Assembly (NCBI GenBank): GCA_016208305.1
Contig: JACQYI010000081.1
Coordinates: 62,001 to 126,000, forward strand
Length of the DNA stretch: 64,000 nt
Direction: 5' to 3'
From: Oscillatoriophycideae cyanobacterium NC_groundwater_1537_Pr4_S-0.65um_50_18
GTDB lineage: Bacteria; Cyanobacteriota; Cyanobacteriia; Elainellales; Elainellaceae
The notes beneath the pieces are model-generated. The model was not told the origin of the DNA. It saw only the letters and a list, made by a program, of their open reading frames with translations, and made no database searches. Both the position numbers and the translations under genes were made by a program. This document shows, in pieces, positions 57,701-64,000 of this stretch; the first letter of the stretch is position 1, and each line of letters opens with the position of its first letter.

Positions 57701-58774
57701 TGTTCCTAAAATGACGTTGCCTAACGCAGCACCTCCTGTAAGACTCAGTGTCCCTGTTGTGACAATGACATCTCCCCCGTTACCTATGCCACCTTCTGAC
57801 ACCTCATTCAATACACTGCTGAAATCAAGACTTGTTGCTTGTGTTGTATTAATTTCAATATCTCCTACCTGTGCGCCGCCAAACCTCATTCCTGGCTCTA
57901 TGCCTGCCCGTATTCTGCTTTCTCCTGAAATACTCAAGTTTCTAGCGTTGAGCACAATATGCCCGCTCCCATCGGAGTGGACATTGACTTCAGAGCCACC
58001 TGTAATTGCTATGTCAGCTCTTGGTGTGGCAGCCGGAAAACTGAGAAGCAGTGGTGAGCTGTTTGCAATCAGATCAACAGTTCCGCTGGTTGCTATGCTT
58101 GCTAGCTCAATGCGTCCTCCCGGAGCTCGTAACCGCCCACCATCAACAGTTACGTCACCACCAACCAAGGCTAAGGTCTGACCAGCAGGTACCTCAAGCG
58201 TTGCTCCCTGCACCTGAAGTGAACCCGGACTGCCTTCGTACTGCAACCCAATCGGCGCACTAATGGTTAACAAAGAAGCCGCAGACGGATCAGTCGTGCT
58301 AAATCCTGTGCCGTCAGCAAAGCCAATGCGACTCGCAGTACTGGCGACAAACGCTCCCCCGACATCAAGCCTCGCATTGGCCCCAAAGAGGATGCCGTTA
58401 GGATTAATCAAAAACAGATTGGCATTGCCCAATACCCCTAGCGTTCCCAGGATGTTCGAGGGGTTTGTGCCCGTGACCCGCGACAGTATGTTTCTCACGC
58501 CTTCAGGATTGGCAAAGTACACTCGCTGCAAATTGCCCACATTAAACTCTTGAAAGCTGTGGAATAAGTTGCCGCCGCGACGTGCTCCCCCCACAACCAT
58601 ATCAGCGGCCTGCCCTGCTCGATCGATTCCTGGAGAAATGGTCGATCGTTCTGCTCCCAGGCTATTATCCGGCACAATCTGGGCAGCAGCGGGCAAGGAT
58701 GGAAATATCCCTACTCCCGTCAAGGTGGCAAGCGTGACCAGATATTGAATGTTTTGTTTCCATTTCTGAGCCAT
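54785..58774 (-). CDS. filamentous-haemagglutinin-type two-partner secretion exoprotein
   Basis: The 1329-residue protein has a signal peptide (cleavage near PAAAQ) and the TPS N-terminal haemagglutinin domain (about 35-170; NLFHSFQEFNVG, RVYFANP, ILSRVTG, NLFLINPNGILFG). A long beta-helical body follows, with about eight imperfect repeats of about 65 residues (GNGGNI-type starts and FDGVGSDG-type ends, about 330-830). Near the C-terminus the motif CTADEGNSFAITGRGGLP is the cyanobacterial TpsA end. It is expected to be secreted through an outer-membrane TpsB pore and wrapped on the surface as an adhesin or effector. No TpsB gene lies in the window. It is a single leftward gene, start ATG at 58774. 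Confidence 0.93.
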   Translation of the reverse strand: MAQKWKQNIQYLVTLATLTGVGIFPSLPAAAQIVPDNSLGAERSTISPGIDRAGQAADMVVGGARRGGNLFHSFQEFNVGNLQRVYFANPEGVRNILSRVTGTNPSNILGTLGVLGNANLFLINPNGILFGANARLDVGGAFVASTASRIGFADGTGFSTTDPSAASLLTISAPIGLQYEGSPGSLQVQGATLEVPAGQTLALVGGDVTVDGGRLRAPGGRIELASIATSGTVDLIANSSPLLLSFPAATPRADIAITGGSEVNVHSDGSGHIVLNARNLSISGESRIRAGIEPGMRFGGAQVGDIEINTTQATSLDFSSVLNEVSEGGIGNGGDVIVTTGTLSLTGGAALGNVILGTGSAGNVVVNARDTVSLDGVGRNESSVIASAVAPMGNGNAGNVIITAASVRVTGGAGLAASTFGAGNGGNVRINARNAIHFDGVGSNGNSSGAYSQVVPTSTSRGNGGNITITTGSLFVTRGAQVETSTGRVGEAGNIIINARDIVRFDGIGSDGISSAARSINAGVDPRNGTVFIGIGDGGDITITARSLRITGSALLSASTFGAGDGGNIIINALDTVILDGSTSSISSQVSDGRGDGGNIVITTRSLSVTNGAELATDTSGIGNAGNIFINAFDTVQFAGVGSDGVPSVARSNVEGTGRGNGGNISITARSLSLAEGAQFSVSTLAAGNAGNVIINAYDAVRFDRSAIFSSVEENSTGNGGNIQIKTGSLSLLNGSQLLANTGGQGDSGDVRITARDTVLFDGGSSPVIASGIINTVGSNAAGNGGEITIQAPELILRSNAAINSDVDSTDEVSGRGRGGDVNLNIEGTISILGGGTAPTGESARITLALTPNAIGSGGNLSIRAGALVMRDGGLIKVSTQGQGDAGDVFIRTTTTDISGNVPSSGLPSGIFTSSNTVGNAGDIAIKTQFFRIADGAALSARSRGDGQGGDITVNANTSFEAIDGGQLITTAFGQGRAGTITVNTAGQITITGRDSNYTARLSQFPNPISGFVANDIRETGPASGFYANTEPNSAGQGGDIRTTARQMTIGDGAQVTASSNGSGSAGNIRFSAAAIRLDNQASIASNTIGGQGNITLRSFLLTLSRNSSITTNAEGTGTGGNIDVDTDFILSSPNGNNDIIANAERGSGGQVTLTAEGGILGFDLRTREDLQGLLNTTNPNELNPRNLPTNDVAAFSQANPRIDRGTVTIQNPDFDPTQGINALPTDLNDPSALIAATCTADEGNSFAITGRGGLPEDPRQPLMGQDIWQDERGTGTGEAVEQPRTEEPIVEAQRWIVDHTGTVVLVAQPGRSAALRYLSCATSSASSP

Positions 58775-58880
58775 AGTGCGCTTCCTGATACGAACGTGAA
58801 TTAAAGGCTGTAATCACAGCTTCTCCCCATGCAACCAGCAAATCCTTGATTTTTCAACCGGGCTGCAATCTCGGTGCGCT

Positions 58881-58916
58881 TATGAGGTTTTGCATGAGGT
58901 TTTGTATGAGTTTTAT
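58881..58916. repeat. 12-bp tandem repeat upstream of the exoprotein gene
   Basis: (T/C)ATGAGGTTTTG occurs twice in a row with a third, decayed unit (58881-58892, 58893-58904, 58905-58916), about 110 bp before the exoprotein start. It may be a slippage tract in its promoter region. Confidence 0.6.
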
Positions 58917-59026
58917 GGATATGAGGAACTGAATCAAACTGGCAAGATGAGAAGCATCAAAGCAAAAGACATTTCCCAACCGAAACCCAAACGCTTTGAG
59001 CTTATCCATTCTCAGGAGATTTTCAA

Positions 59027-59275
59027 ATGTTGAATCGTATTAGTGTAGTTGTAGCCTCAACCACCTTGATCGCGATCGGAGCACTTATACCTTCTAGTAT
59101 TGCTCTGACTAGCAGCGAACTCAATTTCAGCGCCGACAAGGTTCATTCTCTATCTCTTAGCAACGATCGCGCTAACCCAAATCTTCAACCGATTGATGAA
59201 TTGAACCAACCCGTTGCTTTTTACTGTTGGAGTAGGAGATGCCGATGGGTTGGACCCGTTGGAAGACCTGTCTGA
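59027..59275 (+). CDS. small secreted protein, first of four, Cys/Trp-rich tail
   Basis: An 82-residue protein with a signal peptide (MLNRISVVVASTTLIAIGA, cleavage around SSIAL-T) and a mature part of about 52 residues. The last 19 residues are unusual: FYCWSRRCRWVGPVGRPV has two Cys, two Trp and several Arg. The ATG has AGGAG 8 nt before it. I know no family. The leader is closely similar to those of 59435 and 60057, suggesting a common origin. A secreted peptide or peptide precursor is possible; that is inference. Confidence 0.6.
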   Translation: MLNRISVVVASTTLIAIGALIPSSIALTSSELNFSADKVHSLSLSNDRANPNLQPIDELNQPVAFYCWSRRCRWVGPVGRPV

Positions 59276-59434
59276 GTATGAGCGATCACCGATCTTGTTG
59301 TAACTCTTTTGAAGTTAGGACAAAAGCTGTCTAAACAGTGATCGCATAGCAATTGCTTCTCCAACAGAAACAATGTAATCCTTGACTCCTCGGTTCATTG
59401 TTCTAGTCGATTTGCTCGTAAGGAGCTTTTTACA

Positions 59435-59737
59435 ATGTTTGATTGTACTCGCACTGTTGCGATCTCAGCGACTTTAATCACTTTTGGCACGATCGCCCCC
59501 GCTCATGCTGCTTTCACTTCTAATCCGCTTAATCTGAGTTTATCGGACTTTCGACAATGGTCTGAAACACAAACTTCTACCTTTTCGACGAACGATCGCC
59601 TCAGCTCTGAGGTGGCTATCAGAGCCATCACTGCGCCAAGTCCAAACCCCCATCCGTTCTGTTCTCTGCACACTCGACAATCCATCCAGCAATGTCTTCG
59701 TCTGCCATCGACACTTCCTCGCCCGTATCAGCGTTGA
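59435..59737 (+). CDS. small secreted protein, second of four
   Basis: A 100-residue protein with a signal peptide (MFDCTRTVAISATLITFG, cleavage near AHAAF) and AAGGAG 9 nt before its ATG. The first 30 mature residues (TSNPLNLSLSDFRQWSETQ) align in pattern with 59027 (TSSELNFSADKVHSLSLSN). The second half (SPNPHPFCSLHTRQSIQQCLRLPSTLP, in part) has two Cys and may be frameshifted relative to an ancestral tail. No named family. Confidence 0.55.
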   Translation: MFDCTRTVAISATLITFGTIAPAHAAFTSNPLNLSLSDFRQWSETQTSTFSTNDRLSSEVAIRAITAPSPNPHPFCSLHTRQSIQQCLRLPSTLPRPYQR

Positions 59738-60056
59738 TGCCAGTAAATAATTTCTGCAAGTGACTCACAACGACAGAGGCACATTCCAGAACAGTGGTCT
59801 TAACCGTTGCTCAAGGGAGACAGCATGCCTGCTCTATAAGTGTTAGCCAATTTCATGCCTAGATTAGAGAAGATGAGTATTTGTGAGGTAGCGATTGCCT
59901 ATGGCTTTACTGACTAAAGTTATCTCAAGCGCTATCTCAGTCGATTGACTAGTGTAACGGCAGAAGCGTTTCTAATGTGTAGCAAATTTGTGCAATGTTT
60001 TTCTAGTTCAGCAGAGCTACTTTAATCTAATCCCAGAATTTGCAAGGAGATTTCAG
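59738..60056. other. 319-bp spacer, no gene seen
   Basis: The spacer lies between the second and third secreted-protein genes. It is A/T-rich with no open frame above 30 codons recognised and no strong palindrome; it should hold the promoter of the 60057 gene, whose AAGGAG is at 60044-60049. Confidence 0.4.
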
Positions 60057-60398
60057 ATGTTAAATCGCAAAGGTGTAGTATTCGGAGTTACTTTACTGAC
60101 TTTAGGAATCTTTTCATTACCTAATTCTGCATTGGCGGCCGGACCCTATGAACTTAGAGAGCGAGGGAATGATCAGGATTTTCCAACATGGCATGTTGGT
60201 AGAGGCACAAGACTCTGTGTTCAAAACTTAGATAGTCAGAACTCAGCATCAGTAAAGGTGCAGGCCAAGGCTGCTGCTCCGCCGGAAGAAATTGAAGTTC
60301 CTGCTTCGGAGACAAGGTGTATTGATAGAGGATGGGGAGGGGCAATCGTTAATGTTGCAAATGTGCGCGGAATACCAGTAAGAGTTTGGACTGAATAA
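60057..60398 (+). CDS. small secreted two-Cys protein A (third of four)
   Basis: The ATG at 60057 (AAGGAG 7 nt before) gives a 113-residue protein: signal peptide MLNRKGVVFGVTLLTLGIF... cleaved near ALA-AG, then a compact domain FPTWHVGRGTRLCVQNLDSQN...TRCIDRGWGG...VRVWTE with two Cys (one pair possible) and an Ig-like beta pattern. The frame could open at 59988 but the added 23 residues lack signal features. It is a paralogue of 60539-60874. The family is not known to me. Confidence 0.7.
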   Translation: MLNRKGVVFGVTLLTLGIFSLPNSALAAGPYELRERGNDQDFPTWHVGRGTRLCVQNLDSQNSASVKVQAKAAAPPEEIEVPASETRCIDRGWGGAIVNVANVRGIPVRVWTE

Positions 60399-60435
60399 GG
60401 TCTTCCACCAACGATGGAATCTTGGAGTTGATCGA

Positions 60436-60489
60436 AGTATACAACAGTCATTAGGTTTTCGAGCTTAGCCGTAACGGCTGTTGTGTACT
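60436..60489. promoter_or_regulatory. 12-bp imperfect inverted repeat between paralogues
   Basis: AGTATACAACAG (60436-60447) pairs with CTGTTGTGTACT (60478-60489), one mismatch, with a short alternative stem agccg/cggct inside. It is the 3' end of one secreted gene or the leader of the next. Confidence 0.35.
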
Positions 60490-60538
60490 CATCAATAATT
60501 TTGATCAAGACTGATATGACAAACAGGAGAATTCGAGC

Positions 60539-60874
60539 ATGATAAGAGCCTTACTAAATATTGCTTGCGGTACTAGCTGCATAATGCTCTCGCTCTTTGC
60601 ACAAATTCCTGCTCTGGCAGCCGGACCCTATGAGCTAAGTTCAAGTGAGGAGACAAGCTTTCCAACATGGCATGCTGGTAGAGGCACAAGACTTTGTGTT
60701 CAAAACTTAGATAGTCAGAACTCAGGAAAAGTGCGTGTTCAAGCAGCACTAGCTAGCCCTGAATATATTGAAGTTGGCTCAGGAGCTATGAACTGTATTG
60801 ATAGAGGATGGGCAGGTTTTGATGTTAATGTCAGGAACGAGGGTCAAACATCCGTGAAAGTTTGGACTGAATGA
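60539..60874 (+). CDS. small secreted two-Cys protein B (fourth of four)
   Basis: A 111-residue protein with signal peptide (ending in LAAGPYEL) and the same domain as protein A: FPTWHAGRGTRLCVQNLDSQN, NCIDRGWAG, VKVWTE. The first core of both genes is nearly identical at the DNA level (60182-60246 against 60661-60725, two differences). AGGAG lies 9 nt before the ATG. The tandem pair is a recent duplication or has undergone gene conversion. Followed by a DUF928 gene. Confidence 0.75.
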   Translation: MIRALLNIACGTSCIMLSLFAQIPALAAGPYELSSSEETSFPTWHAGRGTRLCVQNLDSQNSGKVRVQAALASPEYIEVGSGAMNCIDRGWAGFDVNVRNEGQTSVKVWTE

Positions 60875-60970
60875 AATCAGCGGAAGCGAAATTGCTTATT
60901 TTGCAGGTTACTCTGAGGAAACTTAACCTTTCCTTTTGCCCAGAACTTTTTGTTGAACATTGGGAAGTCA

Positions 60971-61762
60971 ATGGCTATGAAGCTTCAACCGTTGTTCTTA
61001 TTCATAGCTGTCAGTTACCTACTGCTAACTGCATCCCCCTCCCAGTCAGCCCAACCCGCTTATCGAGAGGCTGTCCCGGTTCCGACTCGCCTCTCCAACG
61101 AGACACAAAGCTCTATTCCACAGGTTTTTTTCAAACCATCGGGCACCGGGCAACCGCCCAGAACGCGAGGCGCAGGTTCCCGAAACGATCGCCACTGTCC
61201 TCAAGATGTACCCACCCGCTTAGGCAGTTCAACGCCTGCACCTCTCGCACTGACTGCTCTTGTCCCCAGCAGTCAGGAAGGTTTAACTGAATCAGAGCGT
61301 CCTACTGTTTGGGTCTATTTGCCCAAAACGTCGGCGCGTCAAATGGTGTTGAGCATCAGAAAAAACGGCTCCCAGCCTCACTCTCAACGCTTTCTCCCCC
61401 TTACAGGAGATCCAGGGATTGTAGGAATTCCGCTAGATGAAAATGCGCCTCCGTTAGAGATTGACAAATCCTATCAATGGGCAGTGGTGCTGCTCTGTGG
61501 CGATCGCCCTAATCCAAACGATCCCGTTGTAGCTGCCTGGGTACGGCGGGTTGCTCCTTCTGACAGCATAAATCGTCCACAGGAATCGCTAGAACGGGCT
61601 GCCTGGTATGGGGAACGAGGGATTTGGTATGATGCCCTAACGACCTTAGCAGAAGCACGACGATCGCAACCCATTGATCCGGCATTCACCGAAATTTGGG
61701 CAAACTTTTTGACACAGCCCACGGTTGGACTGAGTGCGATCGCGAATGAACCTTTGCCATGA
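60971..61762 (+). CDS. DUF928 exported protein, second copy
   Basis: The frame opens at 60950 (TTG), but the ATG at 60971 (or 60977) with GGGAAG just before it gives the better signal peptide (LQPLFLFIAVSYLLLTASPS). The mature DUF928 domain shows LTALVPSSQEG (shifted relative to the first copy), PTVWVYLPKTSARQ, QWAVVLLCGDRP with a conserved Cys, VAAWVRRV and the C-terminal GERGIWYDALTTLAEARRS. It is 97 bp after the fourth secreted gene and converges with the CHAT gene, 4 bp apart. It is about 27 percent like 42891-43640 by eye. Confidence 0.88.
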   Translation: MAMKLQPLFLFIAVSYLLLTASPSQSAQPAYREAVPVPTRLSNETQSSIPQVFFKPSGTGQPPRTRGAGSRNDRHCPQDVPTRLGSSTPAPLALTALVPSSQEGLTESERPTVWVYLPKTSARQMVLSIRKNGSQPHSQRFLPLTGDPGIVGIPLDENAPPLEIDKSYQWAVVLLCGDRPNPNDPVVAAWVRRVAPSDSINRPQESLERAAWYGERGIWYDALTTLAEARRSQPIDPAFTEIWANFLTQPTVGLSAIANEPLP

Positions 61763-61766
61763 TGCT

Positions 61767-64000
61767 TCAACGCCAGTTGCCCACCAAGACAAACGGTGCC
61801 CAGTAGTAAGGATGCTGATAGTCAGGCGATCGGAGTAGGGAGAGCTGTGCCTGCCGCAGTGCTTCTGCGCGGGTCATACCGGGTTGGGTCAAAGCAGCGT
61901 AAAAGCGAGTAATGAGTTCTGTGGTTGAATCGTCTTGCACCGACCAAAGTGTGGCAATTGTACTTCGTGCCCCAGAGCGTACCGCGACTCCTGCTAGTCC
62001 CAGGGCTGCCCGCTTATCTCCTGCGGCTGACTGACAAGCGCTCAAGATCAGAATTTCGATGGGGCGACGGTTCTGACGATCGCGAGTTTCTAGCAGTTGG
62101 TCAAAATCGTTGACCTGAATTTGCCCATCCCAGGTTAGCAGAAAGGTGTCTTCTGCCCGTGAAGAGAACTGCCCGTGGGTTGCCAGATGCACGATTGGAA
62201 AAGGAACAGCCTCTAATTCCTTGGCGAGTTGCGTTTGCGTAAAGTCTTGATTGAGCAGCGTAATTGTGGGCACCAGGGCAGAAATTTGCTGTATCTCTCG
62301 ATCGACACCGGGTAGGGCTGAAAACCCCTGACGAGCTTCTGACAATCCACCCGCCAGCGTTGCGAGCTGTTCTGGCGTTAGCAGTTCGGGTGGTAACAGC
62401 TGTAATCCAGGGGTTAGAGCCAGGCTATATTTCTCAAGCAAATACCGCTCACCGTCATGCAGGGCTGCCAGCGGCACTCCCCGCAAAACGCCATCTAGAA
62501 CAAACACTACCGTCTCGACCTGACTCTCAGCTAAATCTGCCTCTACTGGGCGAATTAGCCAATCATATAGCTGTTGATGGGGACGCAGCGGTGCTTCGCT
62601 TGTGATAAATGGATTGAGTGTGGCAAAGAGATCCTCAAAGACTTTATCTACTTCACTGTCGTCGCTTCTTCCGCCTGTTGTACGGCTGAAATTTGGAGAC
62701 AGCGCTGTAAAGTGATAGTGCAACGGCTGGTTGGGCAGCGAGAGAATGATAGCCAGACGATCGGGCAGAATGATCGAGTAAAGCACTGCCGCCTTGGGAT
62801 CAACTCGATCGACCTGCTGTAATTTCACATCTAGACAGGCTTCTCGAAAAAAGTTATTCAGTTCAGCTAACTGGAGGGCTTCAATGACCGATCGCGCCCG
62901 CTCCAAGTTAGCCTGCGTTGGATTGTTCTCTAGGAGTAGCTGCACAAGCTGGCGATAGATGGGTTCAACCTGTTCTCGAAAGGAAAACTGAGCTTCTGGA
63001 TTGATCGCCACTAAATCGCCTCTTAGCACAGAGAGGGATTCTACTGCCTGGTTGTAGAACATAATGGCCTCTGCCATCCGTCCCTGCTGCTTCAAAACCC
63101 GCCCTAGCTGCCACTGCCAGGAAACTGCGATGTCGTCTGCCCGAATGAATTGAGCAATTTGGAGTGCCTGCTGAGTGACCTGCTCCGCCTCTGACCACTG
63201 ATGCGATCGTTCGTACAGATGTCCGAGTTGCCCCAATGCGTAAGCTTCTGATCTCGGATCATTGAGGCTTCTAGCTTGTTGAATGGCATTGGCCAGGAGT
63301 TGTGCGATCTCAGAGGATGCAGGCGGCAGGGCAAGGCTTTTGTCTGCTGCCTCCGATTGTTTGCTCTGCAATTCCATCAAGCTTGCTGCTAGATTGACTT
63401 GAGCATAAACTGTTGCTCGAATTGGCATCAGATCCGCTAACAGGGATTGAATTTGGGGTAAAAGAATTAATGCCTGTGCAGTTTGGTTGCTTTCAATCAA
63501 GAAGCTAAACAGATTCAACTGTGCCTGAAGCCGAATCAAGTCATTGGGTGCGGCAGCAACAGCTTGTTGATAAAAGGTGATCGCGTTCAGGCTTGCTTCC
63601 ACGTTTGCAGAGTCTATATTTGTCGATGCGATCGCGTCTGAATCTTTTTGTTGTCCTCTAACCACATTGCCCAACGCCAACAGGGTCTTGCTTGTATCTC
63701 CATTTAAGCGTTGAAAGATGCGCAAGCTTGACTGTAAAACGCTGTAGCTTTCCTGCAAATCACCGACACGAAATAGAGAGATCCCCAAGCTTTGTAAGCT
63801 GCTGGCTTTCAACAAAGAATCGGGGAGGGGCTGCAATCGTGCGTTAATCTGTTCCAGGAGATTTCTGGCGCGGCGATATTGTCCAAGGGTTTGCAGTGCT
63901 TGCACTTGATTGAGTTGGCTACCCAAAATTCCTGTTTCGTCGCCTGCTGCGGCATAGGCAGCTTCAGCCTGTTTCCAGGTTTCTAGAGCAGCTTCAGTCT
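61767..64000 (-). CDS. TPR-CHAT caspase-like protein (N-terminus beyond window)
   Basis: The frame is open from the window end to 61767; the TTG-like codon at 63926 is an internal Leu, since the in-frame sequence continues upstream (AETW.. and GDETGILGSQLNQ). The visible 740-odd residues comprise tetratricopeptide repeats (ALGQLGHLYERSHQWSEAEQ type) over most of their length and a C-terminal CHAT domain. The His is in IVHLATHGQF (codon 62175-62177) and the Cys in ILILSACQSAAGD (codon 62034-62036), so the cysteine-protease pair is intact. CHAT proteins are caspase-like and often act in bacterial cell-death or conflict systems. It lies next to a DUF928 gene, a usual neighbour in cyanobacteria. 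Confidence 0.93.
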   Translation of the reverse strand, partial: TEAALETWKQAEAAYAAAGDETGILGSQLNQVQALQTLGQYRRARNLLEQINARLQPLPDSLLKASSLQSLGISLFRVGDLQESYSVLQSSLRIFQRLNGDTSKTLLALGNVVRGQQKDSDAIASTNIDSANVEASLNAITFYQQAVAAAPNDLIRLQAQLNLFSFLIESNQTAQALILLPQIQSLLADLMPIRATVYAQVNLAASLMELQSKQSEAADKSLALPPASSEIAQLLANAIQQARSLNDPRSEAYALGQLGHLYERSHQWSEAEQVTQQALQIAQFIRADDIAVSWQWQLGRVLKQQGRMAEAIMFYNQAVESLSVLRGDLVAINPEAQFSFREQVEPIYRQLVQLLLENNPTQANLERARSVIEALQLAELNNFFREACLDVKLQQVDRVDPKAAVLYSIILPDRLAIILSLPNQPLHYHFTALSPNFSRTTGGRSDDSEVDKVFEDLFATLNPFITSEAPLRPHQQLYDWLIRPVEADLAESQVETVVFVLDGVLRGVPLAALHDGERYLLEKYSLALTPGLQLLPPELLTPEQLATLAGGLSEARQGFSALPGVDREIQQISALVPTITLLNQDFTQTQLAKELEAVPFPIVHLATHGQFSSRAEDTFLLTWDGQIQVNDFDQLLETRDRQNRRPIEILILSACQSAAGDKRAALGLAGVAVRSGARSTIATLWSVQDDSTTELITRFYAALTQPGMTRAEALRQAQLSLLRSPDYQHPYYWAPFVLVGNWR

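Noticed and set aside
57444-58181. 245-residue open frame on the + strand
   Set aside because: It is antisense to the exoprotein gene, which has clear domains; the frame is a by-product of the repeated Gly-rich codons there.
60871-61290. 139-residue frame overlapping the start of the second DUF928 gene
   Set aside because: The DUF928 frame explains the region and has the signal peptide; this one has none.
61767-63926. CHAT gene as a complete 719-residue protein
   Set aside because: The codon at 63926 is an internal Leu in a TPR segment; the frame stays open to the window end, so the gene is incomplete here.
61767-64000. TPR-CHAT as a CRISPR type III-E partner
   Set aside because: No cas genes or repeat arrays are nearby; the DUF928 neighbour fits ordinary cyanobacterial CHAT proteins.

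Overview
The window reads as chromosomal DNA of a cyanobacterium, most likely a filamentous Leptolyngbya/Oscillatoria-type organism. Supporting signs are the very frequent HIP1-type octamer GCGATCGC in genes and spacers, large multi-PAS/GAF hybrid kinases, a single-RRM RNA-binding protein, DUF928 and TPR-CHAT proteins, cyanobacterial-type filamentous-haemagglutinin exoproteins, CHASE2 sensors and vMAP-type HTH-AAA proteins. I see no tRNA, rRNA, integrase, phage or CRISPR genes. The species assignment is inference.

Layout. 0-6.3 kb: end of a CBS-domain signalling protein, a hypothetical gene, then a leftward set comprising a BMP/PnrA-type lipoprotein, a Cache-HAMP hybrid kinase and a soluble REC-kinase. 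6.5-15.9 kb: a desaturase and a hydantoin/carbamoyl-amide nitrogen catabolism locus. Its leftward arm is a CN-hydrolase, an N-carbamoyl-amino-acid/allantoate-type amidohydrolase and an AraC regulator. Its rightward arm is hyuA-hyuB, and a heme-dependent oxidative N-demethylase gene converges on hyuB. 16-19.7 kb: MFS transporter, azoreductase and pirin, with a divergent LysR gene. 20-25 kb: a 1631-residue multi-sensor kinase. 25-38 kb: housekeeping and stress genes (gluconokinase, second pirin, Excalibur peptide, DUF1206, serine dehydratase, EamA transporter with AraC regulator, spore-photoproduct-lyase-like radical SAM enzyme, RRM protein, DUF5996, glutathionyl-hydroquinone reductase).

38-50 kb: an amino-acid-permease/histidine-kinase fusion, a CHASE2 adenylate cyclase followed by a DUF928 protein, a CASTOR/POLLUX-type channel, GntR and LysR regulators, small membrane proteins and a DUF4349 lipoprotein. 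50-64 kb is the most distinctive part: a vMAP-HTH AAA protein, an AAA-CHASE2 membrane protein, a 1329-residue haemagglutinin-like exoprotein, four small secreted proteins (two of them recently duplicated), a second DUF928 protein and a TPR-CHAT protease cut by the window end.

How it may work together. The 50-64 kb genes combine surface exoprotein, small exported proteins, membrane NTPase sensors and a caspase-like CHAT protein, consistent with a cell-surface recognition or self/non-self response system. That role is inference from domain content. Intergenic regions carry several structured elements: a 107-bp MITE-like element with 9-bp flanking direct repeats plus a related solo end elsewhere, a perfect 23-bp hairpin and a relative of it, two copies of a CCCCCAA-type cyanobacterial repeat, a 70-bp G-free tract between hyuA and hyuB, and a 12-bp palindrome in the hyu divergent promoter.
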